64,000 bases of DNA from an uncultured Cohaesibacter sp. GTDB taxonomy: Bacteria; Pseudomonadota; Alphaproteobacteria; Rhizobiales; Cohaesibacteraceae. How positions within the stretch are numbered: position 1 is the stretch's first letter; every line of letters begins with the position of its first letter. This document shows positions 51,703-60,894 of the stretch, piece by piece. The translations under genes were made by a program, and so were the position numbers. The notes under the pieces are model-generated. The model was not told the origin of the DNA, ran no database searches, and saw only the letters and a list, made by a program, of their open reading frames with translations. The stretch spans positions 2,287,501-2,351,500 of the forward strand of contig NZ_OY762934.1 of NCBI RefSeq assembly GCF_963667045.1, read 5' to 3'.

Positions 51703-53136
51703 ATGCCAAATCAGACCATTGCCGCATCCGGCACGCTTGCAAATCCCCAGTCGCTTCTTTCCGGCAAATCCGCCATCAAGGGTGACAGCCAGAACAACCA
51801 TCGCGCGCACGGCAACGGAACCGGGAGCGGCGATGCGGTTGATGGCAGTGCCACAGATGCCAATACGGCCGACACCGGTGCACGGGCCGAAGATGCCTCT
51901 GCAAGGGACGGACAATCGCCTTTTGAACAACTGCTTGAGCAGGTTTCACCGAACACCAGCAAAAAGGCCGCAAGCAAAGAAGCAGGCGATGGCGACAACG
52001 CCAGCTCCTCCTCCACGGATGGCACCTCCCAGTCTGCGACGGGCATGCGCTCGGTCGGCATGACCGTGCAACAGTTGCTTGCTGAAGCCGGATTTGGCCC
52101 GGCCACCGTGCCGCAGAACACTCCATCGCCGCAGGCAGACAAGGCACAAGGTCTGGCGAACACGACGACCGAAACGGACACATCAACGGCCAGACAGGCT
52201 GACGCTGCCGGGGCAAGAAAGGCCCGCTCGGATCTGTTCTCTTCGGTTGACAAGGGGGGTGACAATCAGCAGCCGCAGAAAGTTGCGCTTGGCACCCTTG
52301 ACCAACTGACAAAAGCCAGCCGGACCAGCAGCATAACCGCGCAGGATCGCAGGGACCAGTCCCTTGACGTGCGCGCCACATCGGCCTTCGACAAGGTGTT
52401 GCCGATCGTCAAGGAAGCCATTTTGACACCAACGCAGCAGGCCCAAAGAGACGGCTTCTCGGTGCTCAAGCAGGAAACCCATTTTGCACCGGTCGACATG
52501 GTCGAAACGCTGACCGGCACGCAGTCCCAGACGGGCTTCTCCGTGGCGGATTCCGTCATGAAGCAGATCGGTGATGCCATCGGCAAGGGCCTAGATGCCC
52601 CGGCAACCCGATCGGAGGGTGCCCAGTCCTTCAACGGCGGGGAGCCGCAGACCAGTGCCTTGCGGCTTCATCGCAGTGGCGATCTGTTGCGCGTTCTCGA
52701 CATCCAGCTGCATCCTGCCGATCTGGGCAAGGTGCGCCTGTCGGTGCGCCTCAATGACAACAATGTCGAGGTGCGAATCGAGGCTTCCAAGGCGGAAACC
52801 GCCAAGATGCTCCAGAGCAATCAGGGCGAGCTCAACCGCCTGCTGCAGCGGGCAGGCTATCAGGCAGACCACATTTCGGTGGTGGCCGTGGACGACCGTG
52901 GAGCATCGCAGATCCTGCCCCCCTCGACGAGCGACAGCCTTGGTCAGCAGGCCAGCCAAGACAAATCCGCCTTTTCCGGCTTCAACAACGGCTCCGGTGC
53001 AGGCAACGGAGCGGATCAACGCTCCGCTGGTGGTGATGGCGGGCTTTTTCAATTTGACGGCATGGACGAGAACAACGATGGAGCTGACCATGAAAGCCTG
53101 TCAGGCACTCAGCCTTATCGGGGGCTTACTCTCTAG
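51703..53136 (+). CDS. fliK: Hook-length control protein FliK
   Basis: Secreted molecular ruler for hook length, 477 residues, formerly MotD in rhizobia. The first 300 residues are Ser/Ala/Thr/Gln-rich and disordered. The C-terminal Flg_hook domain is clear: SALRLHRSGDLLRVLDIQLH PADLGKVRL near 310-345 and VEVRIEASKAETAKMLQSNQ with GELNRLLQRAGYQ. It starts five bases after motC and its last codons overlap the start of the lytic transglycosylase gene in another frame. Confidence 0.9.
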   Translation: MPNQTIAASGTLANPQSLLSGKSAIKGDSQNNHRAHGNGTGSGDAVDGSATDANTADTGARAEDASARDGQSPFEQLLEQVSPNTSKKAASKEAGDGDNASSSSTDGTSQSATGMRSVGMTVQQLLAEAGFGPATVPQNTPSPQADKAQGLANTTTETDTSTARQADAAGARKARSDLFSSVDKGGDNQQPQKVALGTLDQLTKASRTSSITAQDRRDQSLDVRATSAFDKVLPIVKEAILTPTQQAQRDGFSVLKQETHFAPVDMVETLTGTQSQTGFSVADSVMKQIGDAIGKGLDAPATRSEGAQSFNGGEPQTSALRLHRSGDLLRVLDIQLHPADLGKVRLSVRLNDNNVEVRIEASKAETAKMLQSNQGELNRLLQRAGYQADHISVVAVDDRGASQILPPSTSDSLGQQASQDKSAFSGFNNGSGAGNGADQRSAGGDGGLFQFDGMDENNDGADHESLSGTQPYRGLTL

Positions 53137-53677
53137 CAGCATGGCGATGGCTTCTGCGGTCGCGCAGGCAGAAACCGCTACGGTCGATGCTGTTTGCGAA
53201 AAGGAGATGCGCGCCGCCGCCACCAGCGAGGGCGTGCCGCTGGGCATTCTCTATGCGGTCGGGCTGACGGAAACCGGGCGCGGCCTCAAGCTGCATCCGT
53301 TTGCCCTCAACATCGAGGGCAAGACTGTCATGACCGGCTCCAAAAAGGCGGCGCTCGATACTGTCCGGCAAGCGCGTCAGGATGGCAAGAAACTGATCGA
53401 CATCGGCTGCATGCAGATCAATCACCATTATCATTCCAACCAGTTTGCCTCTCTTGATGAAATGATCGATCCGCACGCCAACGTGCGCTATGCGGCAAAA
53501 TTTCTCAAGCAATTGCGTGCCAGTCAGGGCAGCTGGACCATGGCAGTTGCCCGTTATCATGCGGGCCCTGACAACAATCCCGCCCAGAAGCGCTATGTCT
53601 GCGCGGTGATCCGCAATCTTGTCGCCAGCAAGTTCGGGCAATGGACCGAACAGTCGCGCGCCTTTTGCGGCAAATAG
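53090..53677 (+). CDS. Secreted lytic transglycosylase of the flagellar operon
   Basis: A 195-residue SLT-type enzyme that cuts peptidoglycan so that the rod can pass the wall. Signal peptide about 1-27 (LSLIGGLLSSSMAMASAVAQ). The catalytic Glu is residue 61 in ILYAVGLTETGRG; IGCMQINHHYHSN and MAVARYHAGPDN are the other family motifs. The ATG at 53090 is preferred because GGAG stands six bases before it; an ATG four codons earlier is in frame. It overlaps the 3' end of fliK by 47 bases in a different frame. It complements the domain missing from the FlgJ-type protein at 40101. Confidence 0.87.
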   Translation: MKACQALSLIGGLLSSSMAMASAVAQAETATVDAVCEKEMRAAATSEGVPLGILYAVGLTETGRGLKLHPFALNIEGKTVMTGSKKAALDTVRQARQDGKKLIDIGCMQINHHYHSNQFASLDEMIDPHANVRYAAKFLKQLRASQGSWTMAVARYHAGPDNNPAQKRYVCAVIRNLVASKFGQWTEQSRAFCGK

Positions 53678-53943
53678 CCCGTTCCCCCCTCCCAGATACG
53701 CGTCTCTCTGATGCCGAAGCGGCCGCCTCAACGCCTCTGCCGGTGCTTGCCAGCATTTTGCACGTTGCTGACATTGAAACTAAAAATTTAATTAATTCAT
53801 GATGTTAGATAACTTTCAAGGCCAGTTTCGCGCAAGCCTCTTGTCTTATCCTCGGGCCAAGGAGATCACTCGTCCCTATCTGGTCATGGAAAGCGCCTGT
53901 TCCGGATTTGGGAGATATCGGACATATTTGACAGGAGACTACC

Positions 53944-55248
53944 ATGGGCCTTTATGGCGTAATGCGTTCCAGTGTTTCAGGCATGAATGCCCAATCGAGC
54001 AAGCTTGGCACTGTATCTGATAACATCGTCAACGCGAACACTGCCGGCTACAAAAGGGCGGAAACGGAGTTCAAGTCTGTCGTGACGACCCAGAGCACGA
54101 CATCCTACAACTCTGGCGGCGTTGAAGCGATCACGTCCTATGCCATTTCATCCGCGGGCAACATGGAATACACGACGAGTGTCACCGACCTTGCGATCGA
54201 CGGAAGTGGCTTCTTCGTCGTCGCAGACAATGACGGCACCCCGTTTCTGACTCGCGCGGGCCATTTTGTTGCTGATTCCGATGGCAATCTGGTGAACACC
54301 GCAGGCTACTATCTGCAAGGCTTCGACCTGTCCAATGGCGATCCATCGGTGGTTGCCAACGCGCTCACCGGACTTCAGCGGGTCAACATCAATCAGGCCC
54401 AGCTGGAAGCCAACCCAACCACAAAAGGCGCGATCAGCGGCAACCTGCCAGCCAATGCGGCCATTGAGGCGGCCCCCCTGCCCTCTGCCAACAACGGCGC
54501 ACTCAGTGCCATCAACTACACGTCGAAGACCTCGCTTGTTGCCTATGACGATGTCGGCAATGAAATGCAGCTTGATATCTATTTCACCAAGACAGGCACC
54601 GATACCTGGGAAGTCTCCGTCTTCAACAACGCCGATTCAACTGACGGCAGCTTCCCCTACGCCACCCCGGTCACCACTGTGCATGGCAACACCTATGCCA
54701 ACCCCATGTCGACGACCACGCTGACCTTCGAGGCCAATGGCAAGCTATCGGCAACATCGCCAACGTCCTTCGGTTTCCATATCCCGGATCATGAACCAGC
54801 CGGTGAAGATGTGAAGATCTCGATTGAAGGCATGACCCAGCTTGCCGCCGACTTCGGTGTTGATGATCCGGTGCTTGACGGCAATGCGCCGCAGAGTGTC
54901 GAGAGCGTCAGTATCGACAAGGATGGCACGCTCTACATGGTTTATGAAGATGGCTCACGCGAAGCAACCTATCGCATTCCGATTGCCGATGTGGCCAGCG
55001 AGGACAATCTGGCGCCGATGGGCGGTGAGGTCTACACCACCACCAACGAAAGCGGTGATGTTCAGGTCGGCTTCCCCGGCGAAAACGGCATGGGCCTGAT
55101 GGTTTCCGGTGCCGTTGAGGGGTCCAACGTCGATCTGGCAGAAGAGCTGACCAACATGATCGTCGCCCAGCGATCCTTCTCCGCCAACTCCAAGGTCTTT
55201 CAGACTGGCTCCGATCTGCTGAGCGAGGTTGTCAACCTCACGCGATAG
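53944..55248 (+). CDS. flgE: Flagellar hook protein FlgE
   Basis: Hook subunit, 434 residues. N-terminal signature MGLYGVMRSSVSGMNAQSSK with DNIVNANTAGYKRAETEFKS (ANxNTxGY); DLAIDGSGFFVVADNDGTPF near 80; C-terminal helix LTNMIVAQRSFSANSKVFQT. AGGAG six bases before the ATG. About 266 bases separate it from the previous gene, with a TTGACATT and A+T-rich stretch near 53771-53800 that could be its promoter. It begins the hook-junction group flgE-flgK-flgL. Confidence 0.95.
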   Translation: MGLYGVMRSSVSGMNAQSSKLGTVSDNIVNANTAGYKRAETEFKSVVTTQSTTSYNSGGVEAITSYAISSAGNMEYTTSVTDLAIDGSGFFVVADNDGTPFLTRAGHFVADSDGNLVNTAGYYLQGFDLSNGDPSVVANALTGLQRVNINQAQLEANPTTKGAISGNLPANAAIEAAPLPSANNGALSAINYTSKTSLVAYDDVGNEMQLDIYFTKTGTDTWEVSVFNNADSTDGSFPYATPVTTVHGNTYANPMSTTTLTFEANGKLSATSPTSFGFHIPDHEPAGEDVKISIEGMTQLAADFGVDDPVLDGNAPQSVESVSIDKDGTLYMVYEDGSREATYRIPIADVASEDNLAPMGGEVYTTTNESGDVQVGFPGENGMGLMVSGAVEGSNVDLAEELTNMIVAQRSFSANSKVFQTGSDLLSEVVNLTR

Positions 55249-55332
55249 GTCCGGTCTCACGAGGCTGCAAGGGATTCCCCGAAAAAGTCCTCCCAACATT
55301 GCAGTCTCGTGCTCTTTCTAAGGTTAAGTGTC

Positions 55333-56763
55333 ATGAGTCTTTCAGTCGCCCTACAGGTCGCACAATCCGCTTTGAGCACGCGGCAAAAGGAAACGGCAAT
55401 CCTTTCCCGCAACATCACCAATGCCAGCCAGGCAGGCTATACGCGCAAGACCGCGCTTGTTTCCACCCTGTCCGCCAGCGATGGTTCCGGCGGTGGCATC
55501 TATGTCAACTCGATTGGCCGGGCGACCGATCAGGCTCTCTACAAAAGCCTTCTCAACGCCACATCCATCGGCGAGAAGAGCGAAGCCTATCTGGATGGGT
55601 TGACCAATCTGTCCGAAACGATTGGTGACACCAAGCAGAATATTTCCCCTGCCGCCGTGCTTGGCAAGCTGGAAACCGCCCTGCAGGCCTATGGCGCCAT
55701 GCCATCGGATTCGGTTCTGGCCAGTCAGGTTCTGTCGGCGGCCCAGTCGATGGTCTCGACACTGAACGGGGCAACGGCAACCGTTCAGGCCGAGCGGGAA
55801 AGTGCCGACACCCAGATCGGGCAGTCCGTTGAGACCATCAACAGCCTGCTCTCCCACATCGAGACACTGAACAAGGAAATCGTCCGCGGCAGCGAACTTG
55901 GCAGTGACACGTCAGATCTGATGGATTCCCGTGATCAGGCCGTGCTCGAGCTTTCCGCCGAGATGGGCATCAAGACCCAGACCCGCGAGAACAACGATCT
56001 GGTGATCACGACAGAAAGCGGCGTGATGCTGTTCGAAACCACCGCCAGAAGCGTCACCTTCGAACAGACGAACACCTTCTCGGCCTCGACTGAAGGCAAT
56101 GCCGTCTATGTTGACGGGGTTGCAGTTGCCGGTCCCAACGCCCGCATGGAAATCAGTACAGGGCGCATCGCCGGTCTCGTGGCCATTCGCGATGATGCCG
56201 CTGTTACCTACCAGACCCAGCTTGATGAAATGGCCCGCGGTCTCATTGCCGTCTTTCAGGAAAGCGGCACCGCAGGCCTCTTTACCAATGGTGGCTCGTC
56301 TGCGGTTCCGGGCGGTCTGGTCACGGGACTGGCCGGTACGATCAGCGTCAACAGCGCTGTTGATACCGACCATCTCGACCTGATCCGGGACGGCATCACC
56401 ACCGATTACAACCCGTCTGATCATGCCAGCTATGGCAACCGCATTCAGGCGCTGCTTGGCAACCTTGGCAACTCGATGGTGTTTGACGGCTCCACCGGGG
56501 TGGACACCACCGGCACCCTCACGGATTTCGCCGCATCGTCCGTCAGTTGGCTCGAATCTGCACGCCAGAGCGCCGATACCGTTGCGGACAACCATTCCAT
56601 AACTCTCAACCGGGTGTCGGAGTCTCTCTCCAACAAGACCGGCGTCAATATCGATGAAGAAATGCAAAGCATGCTGGAGATTGAGCGTAGCTATACGGCG
56701 ACCGCAAAATTGATCAGCACCATTGATGAAATGTTGGATCAACTTCTCAAGATCGCGGGCTAA
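55333..56763 (+). CDS. flgK: Hook-filament junction protein FlgK (HAP1)
   Basis: Joins hook and filament, 476 residues. N-terminal rod/hook motif ILSRNITNASQAGYTRKTAL near 28-47, helical D1 (AERESADTQIGQSVETINSL) and C-terminal LNRVSESLSNKTGVNIDEEM followed by LEIERSYTATAKLISTIDEM. The ATG at 55333 is selected because AAGG precedes it and the family begins MSLS-type; the longer frame adds eight unneeded residues. It is followed after three bases by flgL. Confidence 0.93.
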   Translation: MSLSVALQVAQSALSTRQKETAILSRNITNASQAGYTRKTALVSTLSASDGSGGGIYVNSIGRATDQALYKSLLNATSIGEKSEAYLDGLTNLSETIGDTKQNISPAAVLGKLETALQAYGAMPSDSVLASQVLSAAQSMVSTLNGATATVQAERESADTQIGQSVETINSLLSHIETLNKEIVRGSELGSDTSDLMDSRDQAVLELSAEMGIKTQTRENNDLVITTESGVMLFETTARSVTFEQTNTFSASTEGNAVYVDGVAVAGPNARMEISTGRIAGLVAIRDDAAVTYQTQLDEMARGLIAVFQESGTAGLFTNGGSSAVPGGLVTGLAGTISVNSAVDTDHLDLIRDGITTDYNPSDHASYGNRIQALLGNLGNSMVFDGSTGVDTTGTLTDFAASSVSWLESARQSADTVADNHSITLNRVSESLSNKTGVNIDEEMQSMLEIERSYTATAKLISTIDEMLDQLLKIAG

Positions 56764-56766
56764 ATC

Positions 56767-57807
56767 ATGACCAGCTATATTTCGACCCTATCCCTGTCTA
56801 CCGCCACGAACAAATCCATCTCCTCGCAGACCAGCGCGCTGGTCAAGCTGCAGAAAGAGGTTGCCTCGGGCCGCAAGTTCGATGTCGGCCTGGACCTTGG
56901 CAGCGGAACGGGAGAAGCGGTCTCCATCCGCGCCCAGTTCCAGACGCTCAATGCCATTGTCGACACCAACGCGCTGCTGTCCAGCAGTCTGGACATTTCG
57001 ATCAAGGCTCTGGAAAACACGTCCAAAGCCGCCTCGGATCTGCAGGCAACACTGCTCACCACGATCGGCAGCAACTCGGCCCGCAGTGTGGTGGTGTCAA
57101 GCACCCAAGGGTATCTGAACGAGCTGATTTCGACCCTCAACAGCTCGTTCAATGGAACCTTCCTGTTCTCGGGCATCAACACCGACTCGCCAGCCCTTAC
57201 CAGCTATGAGCCCGGCTCGACCAGCAAGGCGGCCATCGACGGATCGTTCCTGTCGACCTTCGGCTTTGCCCAGGATGACCCCAGCGTCTCGACGATTTCG
57301 GCTTCCGCCATGGAGAGCTATCTGGATGGTGACTTTGCAGACCAGTTCAATGACGCCAACTGGTCTGCCAACTGGTCTTCGGCCACCGATGAAGTCACGT
57401 CCAGCCGGATTTCGACCACCGATGTGATCGACACCTCGGTCAGCGCCAACGAGGACTCCCTGCGCAAGCTGGCCATGGCCTACACGATGGTCTCCGAGCT
57501 GGGCTCGTCCGACATGACACAGGAGGCCTTCGATGTGGTGACCACAAGGGCAACCGAGCTCATCGGATCGGCCATTCAGGGCCTGAACAACGTTATCGGC
57601 CAGGTGGGCAACGCCCAGGCGCGGGTTTCAGACGCCTCGGATCGTATTGCCATCCAGACCGACCTGCTCAATGAACGCATCATCAAGCTGGAAAATGTCA
57701 ATACCACCGAAGCATCGGTGAAGCTGTCGAACGCCGTAACCCAGCTGGAGCTGACCTACATCATCACAAGCCGCATGCAGAATCTGAGCTTGCTGAACTA
57801 CCTCTAG
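56767..57807 (+). CDS. flgL: Hook-filament junction protein FlgL (HAP3)
   Basis: Second junction protein, 346 residues, related to flagellin at its ends: MTSYISTLSLSTATNKSISS, LQKEVASGRKFDVGLDLGSG near 28-47, FLFSGINTDSPALTSYEPGS near 133-152, and a C-terminal helical region ending SRMQNLSLLNYL. The size fits alphaproteobacterial FlgL. It is three bases after flgK. Confidence 0.92.
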   Translation: MTSYISTLSLSTATNKSISSQTSALVKLQKEVASGRKFDVGLDLGSGTGEAVSIRAQFQTLNAIVDTNALLSSSLDISIKALENTSKAASDLQATLLTTIGSNSARSVVVSSTQGYLNELISTLNSSFNGTFLFSGINTDSPALTSYEPGSTSKAAIDGSFLSTFGFAQDDPSVSTISASAMESYLDGDFADQFNDANWSANWSSATDEVTSSRISTTDVIDTSVSANEDSLRKLAMAYTMVSELGSSDMTQEAFDVVTTRATELIGSAIQGLNNVIGQVGNAQARVSDASDRIAIQTDLLNERIIKLENVNTTEASVKLSNAVTQLELTYIITSRMQNLSLLNYL

Positions 57808-57952
57808 GGGCTCCCGTTCCATGCACCCGTGCGGCGGCTCCGCCTTTCGGGTGCGCGACCAGCAGAATGACGGGAGATGGCGGCAGAGGCCAGGCCATGA
57901 GGGTCGGCGCACCGGACATCTCTCTTGAAAGACCACAAGGGCGAGGAAAAGA

Positions 57953-58303
57953 ATGTACACGTCTTATTATGCGGAAAGCTCCCAGCTATCGGGATCATGC
58001 CAGCGCAGCCAGGAACTACAGGCCATCAATCACGTGCTCGAAAGCCTGAGGGAAGCGAAAGCCATGGGCATCCAGTCGCCTCAGGGCGTCAAGGCGCTCT
58101 ATGAGACCAGCACACTGTGGAGCTTCCTGCTCGAAGATCTGATCAAGCCGGAAAACGCCATGCCCGAGCAGATCAAGGCCGACCTCATCTCGCTGGGGAT
58201 CTTCATCCTCAAGGAAGTGGGCCGGATCCGGCTCAACCAGTCGGACGGGATCGACACCCTGATTGACCTCAACGCAATGATCAGCAGTGGATTGACACAA
58301 TGA
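57953..58303 (+). CDS. flaF: Flagellin synthesis regulator FlaF
   Basis: Cytosolic 116-residue helical protein, typical of alphaproteobacteria, which promotes flagellin translation and secretion, opposing FlbT. It shows QELQAINHVLESLREAKAMG, ALYETSTLWSFLLEDLIKPE and LKEVGRIRLNQSDGIDTLID, all FlaF-like. AGGA is found before the ATG. The stop overlaps flbT (ATGA). In Caulobacter FlaF binds flagellin; that may apply to the rhizobial-type flagellin here. Confidence 0.92.
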   Translation: MYTSYYAESSQLSGSCQRSQELQAINHVLESLREAKAMGIQSPQGVKALYETSTLWSFLLEDLIKPENAMPEQIKADLISLGIFILKEVGRIRLNQSDGIDTLIDLNAMISSGLTQ

Positions 58304-58764
58304 AACCGATGCGCCTCACCTTCAAATCCGGCGAACGCTTCTACATCAATGGAGCGGTCATCCGGTTCCCCAAGAAGACCACGATCGAGCTGTTGAACGA
58401 AGCGGAATTCCTGCTCGAGAACCACATCATTCAGCCAGAAGAGACAACGACGCCCCTGCGGCAGCTCTATTTCATTGCCCAGATGATGTTCACCTCGCCC
58501 ACCAATCTGGTCGAGGCGCACGGAACATTCCTGAAATTTGCCCGCAGCCTGACGAGCTCCGTCGATCACTATCTGCTGTGTGCGGGGATCCAGGAGATCG
58601 TCGATATCGTCAATGCAGGCAACTATTATGAGGCCATGAAGCGCATTCGCGAGCTCTATCCGCTGGAGGACAGCCTGATGAGCGATGTGGTTGATATCCG
58701 CGACAAGGCCAGCGACCCGCACGATCACAGATCCGGTGTGCATGCCGAATACCCGGCGGAATAG
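58300..58764 (+). CDS. flbT: Flagellin mRNA repressor FlbT
   Basis: A 154-residue post-transcriptional regulator that binds flagellin mRNA 5' leaders in Caulobacter and related bacteria. Family features: MRLTFKSGERFYINGAVIRF, FLLENHIIQPEETTTPLRQL YFIAQMMF and AGNYYEAMKRIRELYPLEDS. It starts in an ATGA overlap with flaF, the conserved flaF-flbT pair of alphaproteobacteria. Confidence 0.94.
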   Translation: MKPMRLTFKSGERFYINGAVIRFPKKTTIELLNEAEFLLENHIIQPEETTTPLRQLYFIAQMMFTSPTNLVEAHGTFLKFARSLTSSVDHYLLCAGIQEIVDIVNAGNYYEAMKRIRELYPLEDSLMSDVVDIRDKASDPHDHRSGVHAEYPAE

Positions 58765-58830
58765 CCCCCCCATCAAATGACAGCGGTAGCCGAGCGCTGC
58801 TGCTTTGAAGAAAAGGAAGGAAATCCATTC

Positions 58831-59250
58831 ATGTCCGTATCCGCCGTCAACAACAACGCTGCCGCCAATACCGCCGCCGCGAACCGAACAAGCTCAAGCA
58901 CCAGCGACGCCATGACCCTCGACTATGATGCATTCCTGCAGATGATGGTCACCCAGATTCAATATCAGGACCCGACCGATCCCACCGACATGTCCGAGCA
59001 GATGGGGCAGTTGGCCTCCTTCTCCAACGTCGAGCAGAATATCCAGACCAACAACAAGCTTGATAGCGTGCTGTCCCAGCTCTATGTCAACCAGTCGACA
59101 ACCCTCGTCGGCAAGTCGCTCTCGGCCATTCAGAACGGCGAGGCCGTCAACGGCACGATTGAAAGTGTCACGATCTGCTCTGATGGTGTGGTTGCCCAGC
59201 TGGACAGCGGCAAGAATGTCATCATCGGTGCCGGAGTGACAATTTCCTGA
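58831..59250 (+). CDS. flgD: Flagellar hook-capping protein FlgD, second copy
   Basis: Hook scaffold of 139 residues. After an Ala/Asn-rich leader comes DAFLQMMVTQIQYQDPTDPT near 32-51, then MGQLASFSNVEQNIQTNNKL. The C-terminal half is short and ends VIIGAGVTIS, the usual size in rhizobia. The ATG at 58831 follows GGAAGG and gives a FlgD-like start; the longer frame adds an implausible Cys-rich leader. Its stop overlaps fliQ. It differs from the flgD at 1-330, supporting two flagellar systems. Confidence 0.92.
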   Translation: MSVSAVNNNAAANTAAANRTSSSTSDAMTLDYDAFLQMMVTQIQYQDPTDPTDMSEQMGQLASFSNVEQNIQTNNKLDSVLSQLYVNQSTTLVGKSLSAIQNGEAVNGTIESVTICSDGVVAQLDSGKNVIIGAGVTIS

Positions 59251-59516
59251 TGAATGAGGTCGATGCACTGGATCTGGTCCGGGAAGCCTTCTGGACCATC
59301 ATTGTTGCCGCCAGCCCCGCCGTCGGGGCCGCCATGGTGGTGGGGATCGCTATTGCGCTGTTTCAGGCTCTGACACAGGTGCAGGAAATGACCCTCACCT
59401 TCATTCCCAAGATTCTGGTCATCTTCCTGATGCTGATCGCCAGCGGCACCTTCATTGGCGCCCAGATCACCAGCTTCACTCAGGTGGTCTATGACAGGAT
59501 CGAACACGGCTTCTGA
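59250..59516 (+). CDS. fliQ: Flagellar export protein FliQ
   Basis: Small export-gate protein of 88 residues with two transmembrane helices (FWTIIVAASPAVGAAMVVGI and IPKILVIFLMLIASGTFIGA) and the motif LFQALTQVQEMTLTFIPKI. It starts in the flgD stop (TGATG). In rhizobia flhA usually follows fliQ; here it does not, because flhA lies at 41632. Confidence 0.95.
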   Translation: MNEVDALDLVREAFWTIIVAASPAVGAAMVVGIAIALFQALTQVQEMTLTFIPKILVIFLMLIASGTFIGAQITSFTQVVYDRIEHGF

Positions 59517-60204
59517 AAACCGTGCCTGACCGACGGTTCCTCGCCCTCGTGACCAGCCCTGACACCTGTCGGGTCTGCGCTGCGTGCGCCTTTTCGTGCC
59601 CGGAGAGCGCTGCGGTCCTTCTGTCACTGACCCGCGCCGATGCGCATGAATACCCCTATCTTTTCCCTGAAACCAACCAGCTTCAGCCAGCCTCACGATG
59701 AAGGCATTGGTGAGGTCGTTATCTCTCGACCCAAATGCCGATGGCCTGCTCGAAAGGCTATCATACGGTCTCAGAGAGCGGACAATACACCTTGGGAAAT
59801 GGGCTAGAAGAGGTATCTCCGAGCTAATCGAGGGGGGATGATACAAGGCAGGCCAGCTGGCGCCTTGTAAGGCAGGAAATGCGTTGTGAGCGCTCTCTAC
59901 CATCTAGACACTGGAGGGCAATCGCCGACAGGGCTACGTCTTCAGGCTACGTCTTTAGGCTACGTCGTTGGGCCACAATTTCAGCCCATGAATTCTGATG
60001 GTATCACCGGCTGGGTAGAACGCACGCCGGATTTTAGAAAAGCCTTCGCCCAGACATCATGTCTGGAAACCCGCGGTAAGTCATTCCGTGTCTTTTCGAG
60101 GCTTTGCGGTTCACAATAATGAACCAACTCAAAATGAAAAAACTGGTTCGAAAAGGAAGGTTGAAACAGATTGCAGTGCAATCGTTCAGTTCAGTGGAGC
60201 TCGC
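59517..60204. other. Gene-free convergent gap between fliQ and rem
   Basis: About 690 bases without a supported gene. Frames present (for example 59886-60119 on the plus strand) lack ribosome sites and family features. The gap holds a short tandem repeat at 59932-59966. No strong terminator with a T run was recognised on either side. Confidence 0.55.
59932..59966. repeat. Three copies of GGCTACGTC with a 13-base period
   Basis: GGCTACGTC begins at 59932, 59945 and 59958, with spacers TTCA and TTTA. The unit of 13 bases is close to one and a quarter helical turns. It is outside any supported gene; it may be a simple duplication. Confidence 0.7.
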
Positions 60205-60894
60205 TCAGCCCTGTTCCGTCAGAGCATTGAACATGTAGCCAAGGTAACGCTTGGAATCGATCGGGTCGTAACCCAGACGTTTCTTGAGCTTCTTGCGCAG
60301 CTTGCTGATGTGGCTTTCGACGACAGTTTCCTCAACGTCCTCATTAAGCAGCCCGTAGACAGCGTTGTAGATCTGGGCACGGCTCACACGGCGATCCCGG
60401 TTCTTGACAAGATACTCCAGAATACGACGCTCCCTGCGTGGCAGCTCGAGGGCTTCACCGCAGATCTCCGGGGATCTCCCGTCAAAATAGACCCGCACAT
60501 CACCTTCCACTTGCTGCATTTCAGATTGCTCCCCGGACCGCCTGCTGATGACAGCCGCCCTTACCAGAATTTCCCTTACATGAATTGGTTTGCTGACCAC
60601 GTCGTCAAAACCGGCGGCAAACAGATCCAGGGTCTGTTCCAGAGACGTCTTGTCATTGAGAGCAATCAGAGGCGTTTTCCGGCAGCGGCTGCGGATCAGG
60701 CTGGGATAGCGGTTTCTTTCTTCGCAATCCCCCAGCAGAAAGGCTTCCACTGCGTTGATATCCGAGTCTGAAATGCTGGTCACCCAGCTGCCGAAATCCT
60801 GGGGCACAATGCCAATGGAAGGAACCCCTTCCCGCTGAAAGCCGGCGGTGTAACCATCCGATACCAGCTCTCTGTTTTCAATCAGTACGATCAT
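60205..60894 (-). CDS. rem: Rem-type OmpR-family flagellar transcription regulator
   Basis: A 229-residue response-regulator-like activator. The receiver domain (MIVLIENRELVSDGYTAGFQ onward) has EN where canonical receivers have acidic DD, but keeps the late Lys (DDVVSKPIHVREIL). The C-terminal winged helix (about 135-229) shows LPRRERRILEYLVKNRDRRV, VESHISKLRKKLKKRLG and KRYLGYMF, typical of OmpR. Rem in Sinorhizobium activates swimming genes in exponential growth. The ATG at 60892-60894 follows GGAG by eight bases; the longer frame adds a 70-residue leader that is not Rem-like. It probably governs the rhizobial-type flagellum. Confidence 0.87.
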   Translation of the reverse strand: MIVLIENRELVSDGYTAGFQREGVPSIGIVPQDFGSWVTSISDSDINAVEAFLLGDCEERNRYPSLIRSRCRKTPLIALNDKTSLEQTLDLFAAGFDDVVSKPIHVREILVRAAVISRRSGEQSEMQQVEGDVRVYFDGRSPEICGEALELPRRERRILEYLVKNRDRRVSRAQIYNAVYGLLNEDVEETVVESHISKLRKKLKKRLGYDPIDSKRYLGYMFNALTEQG

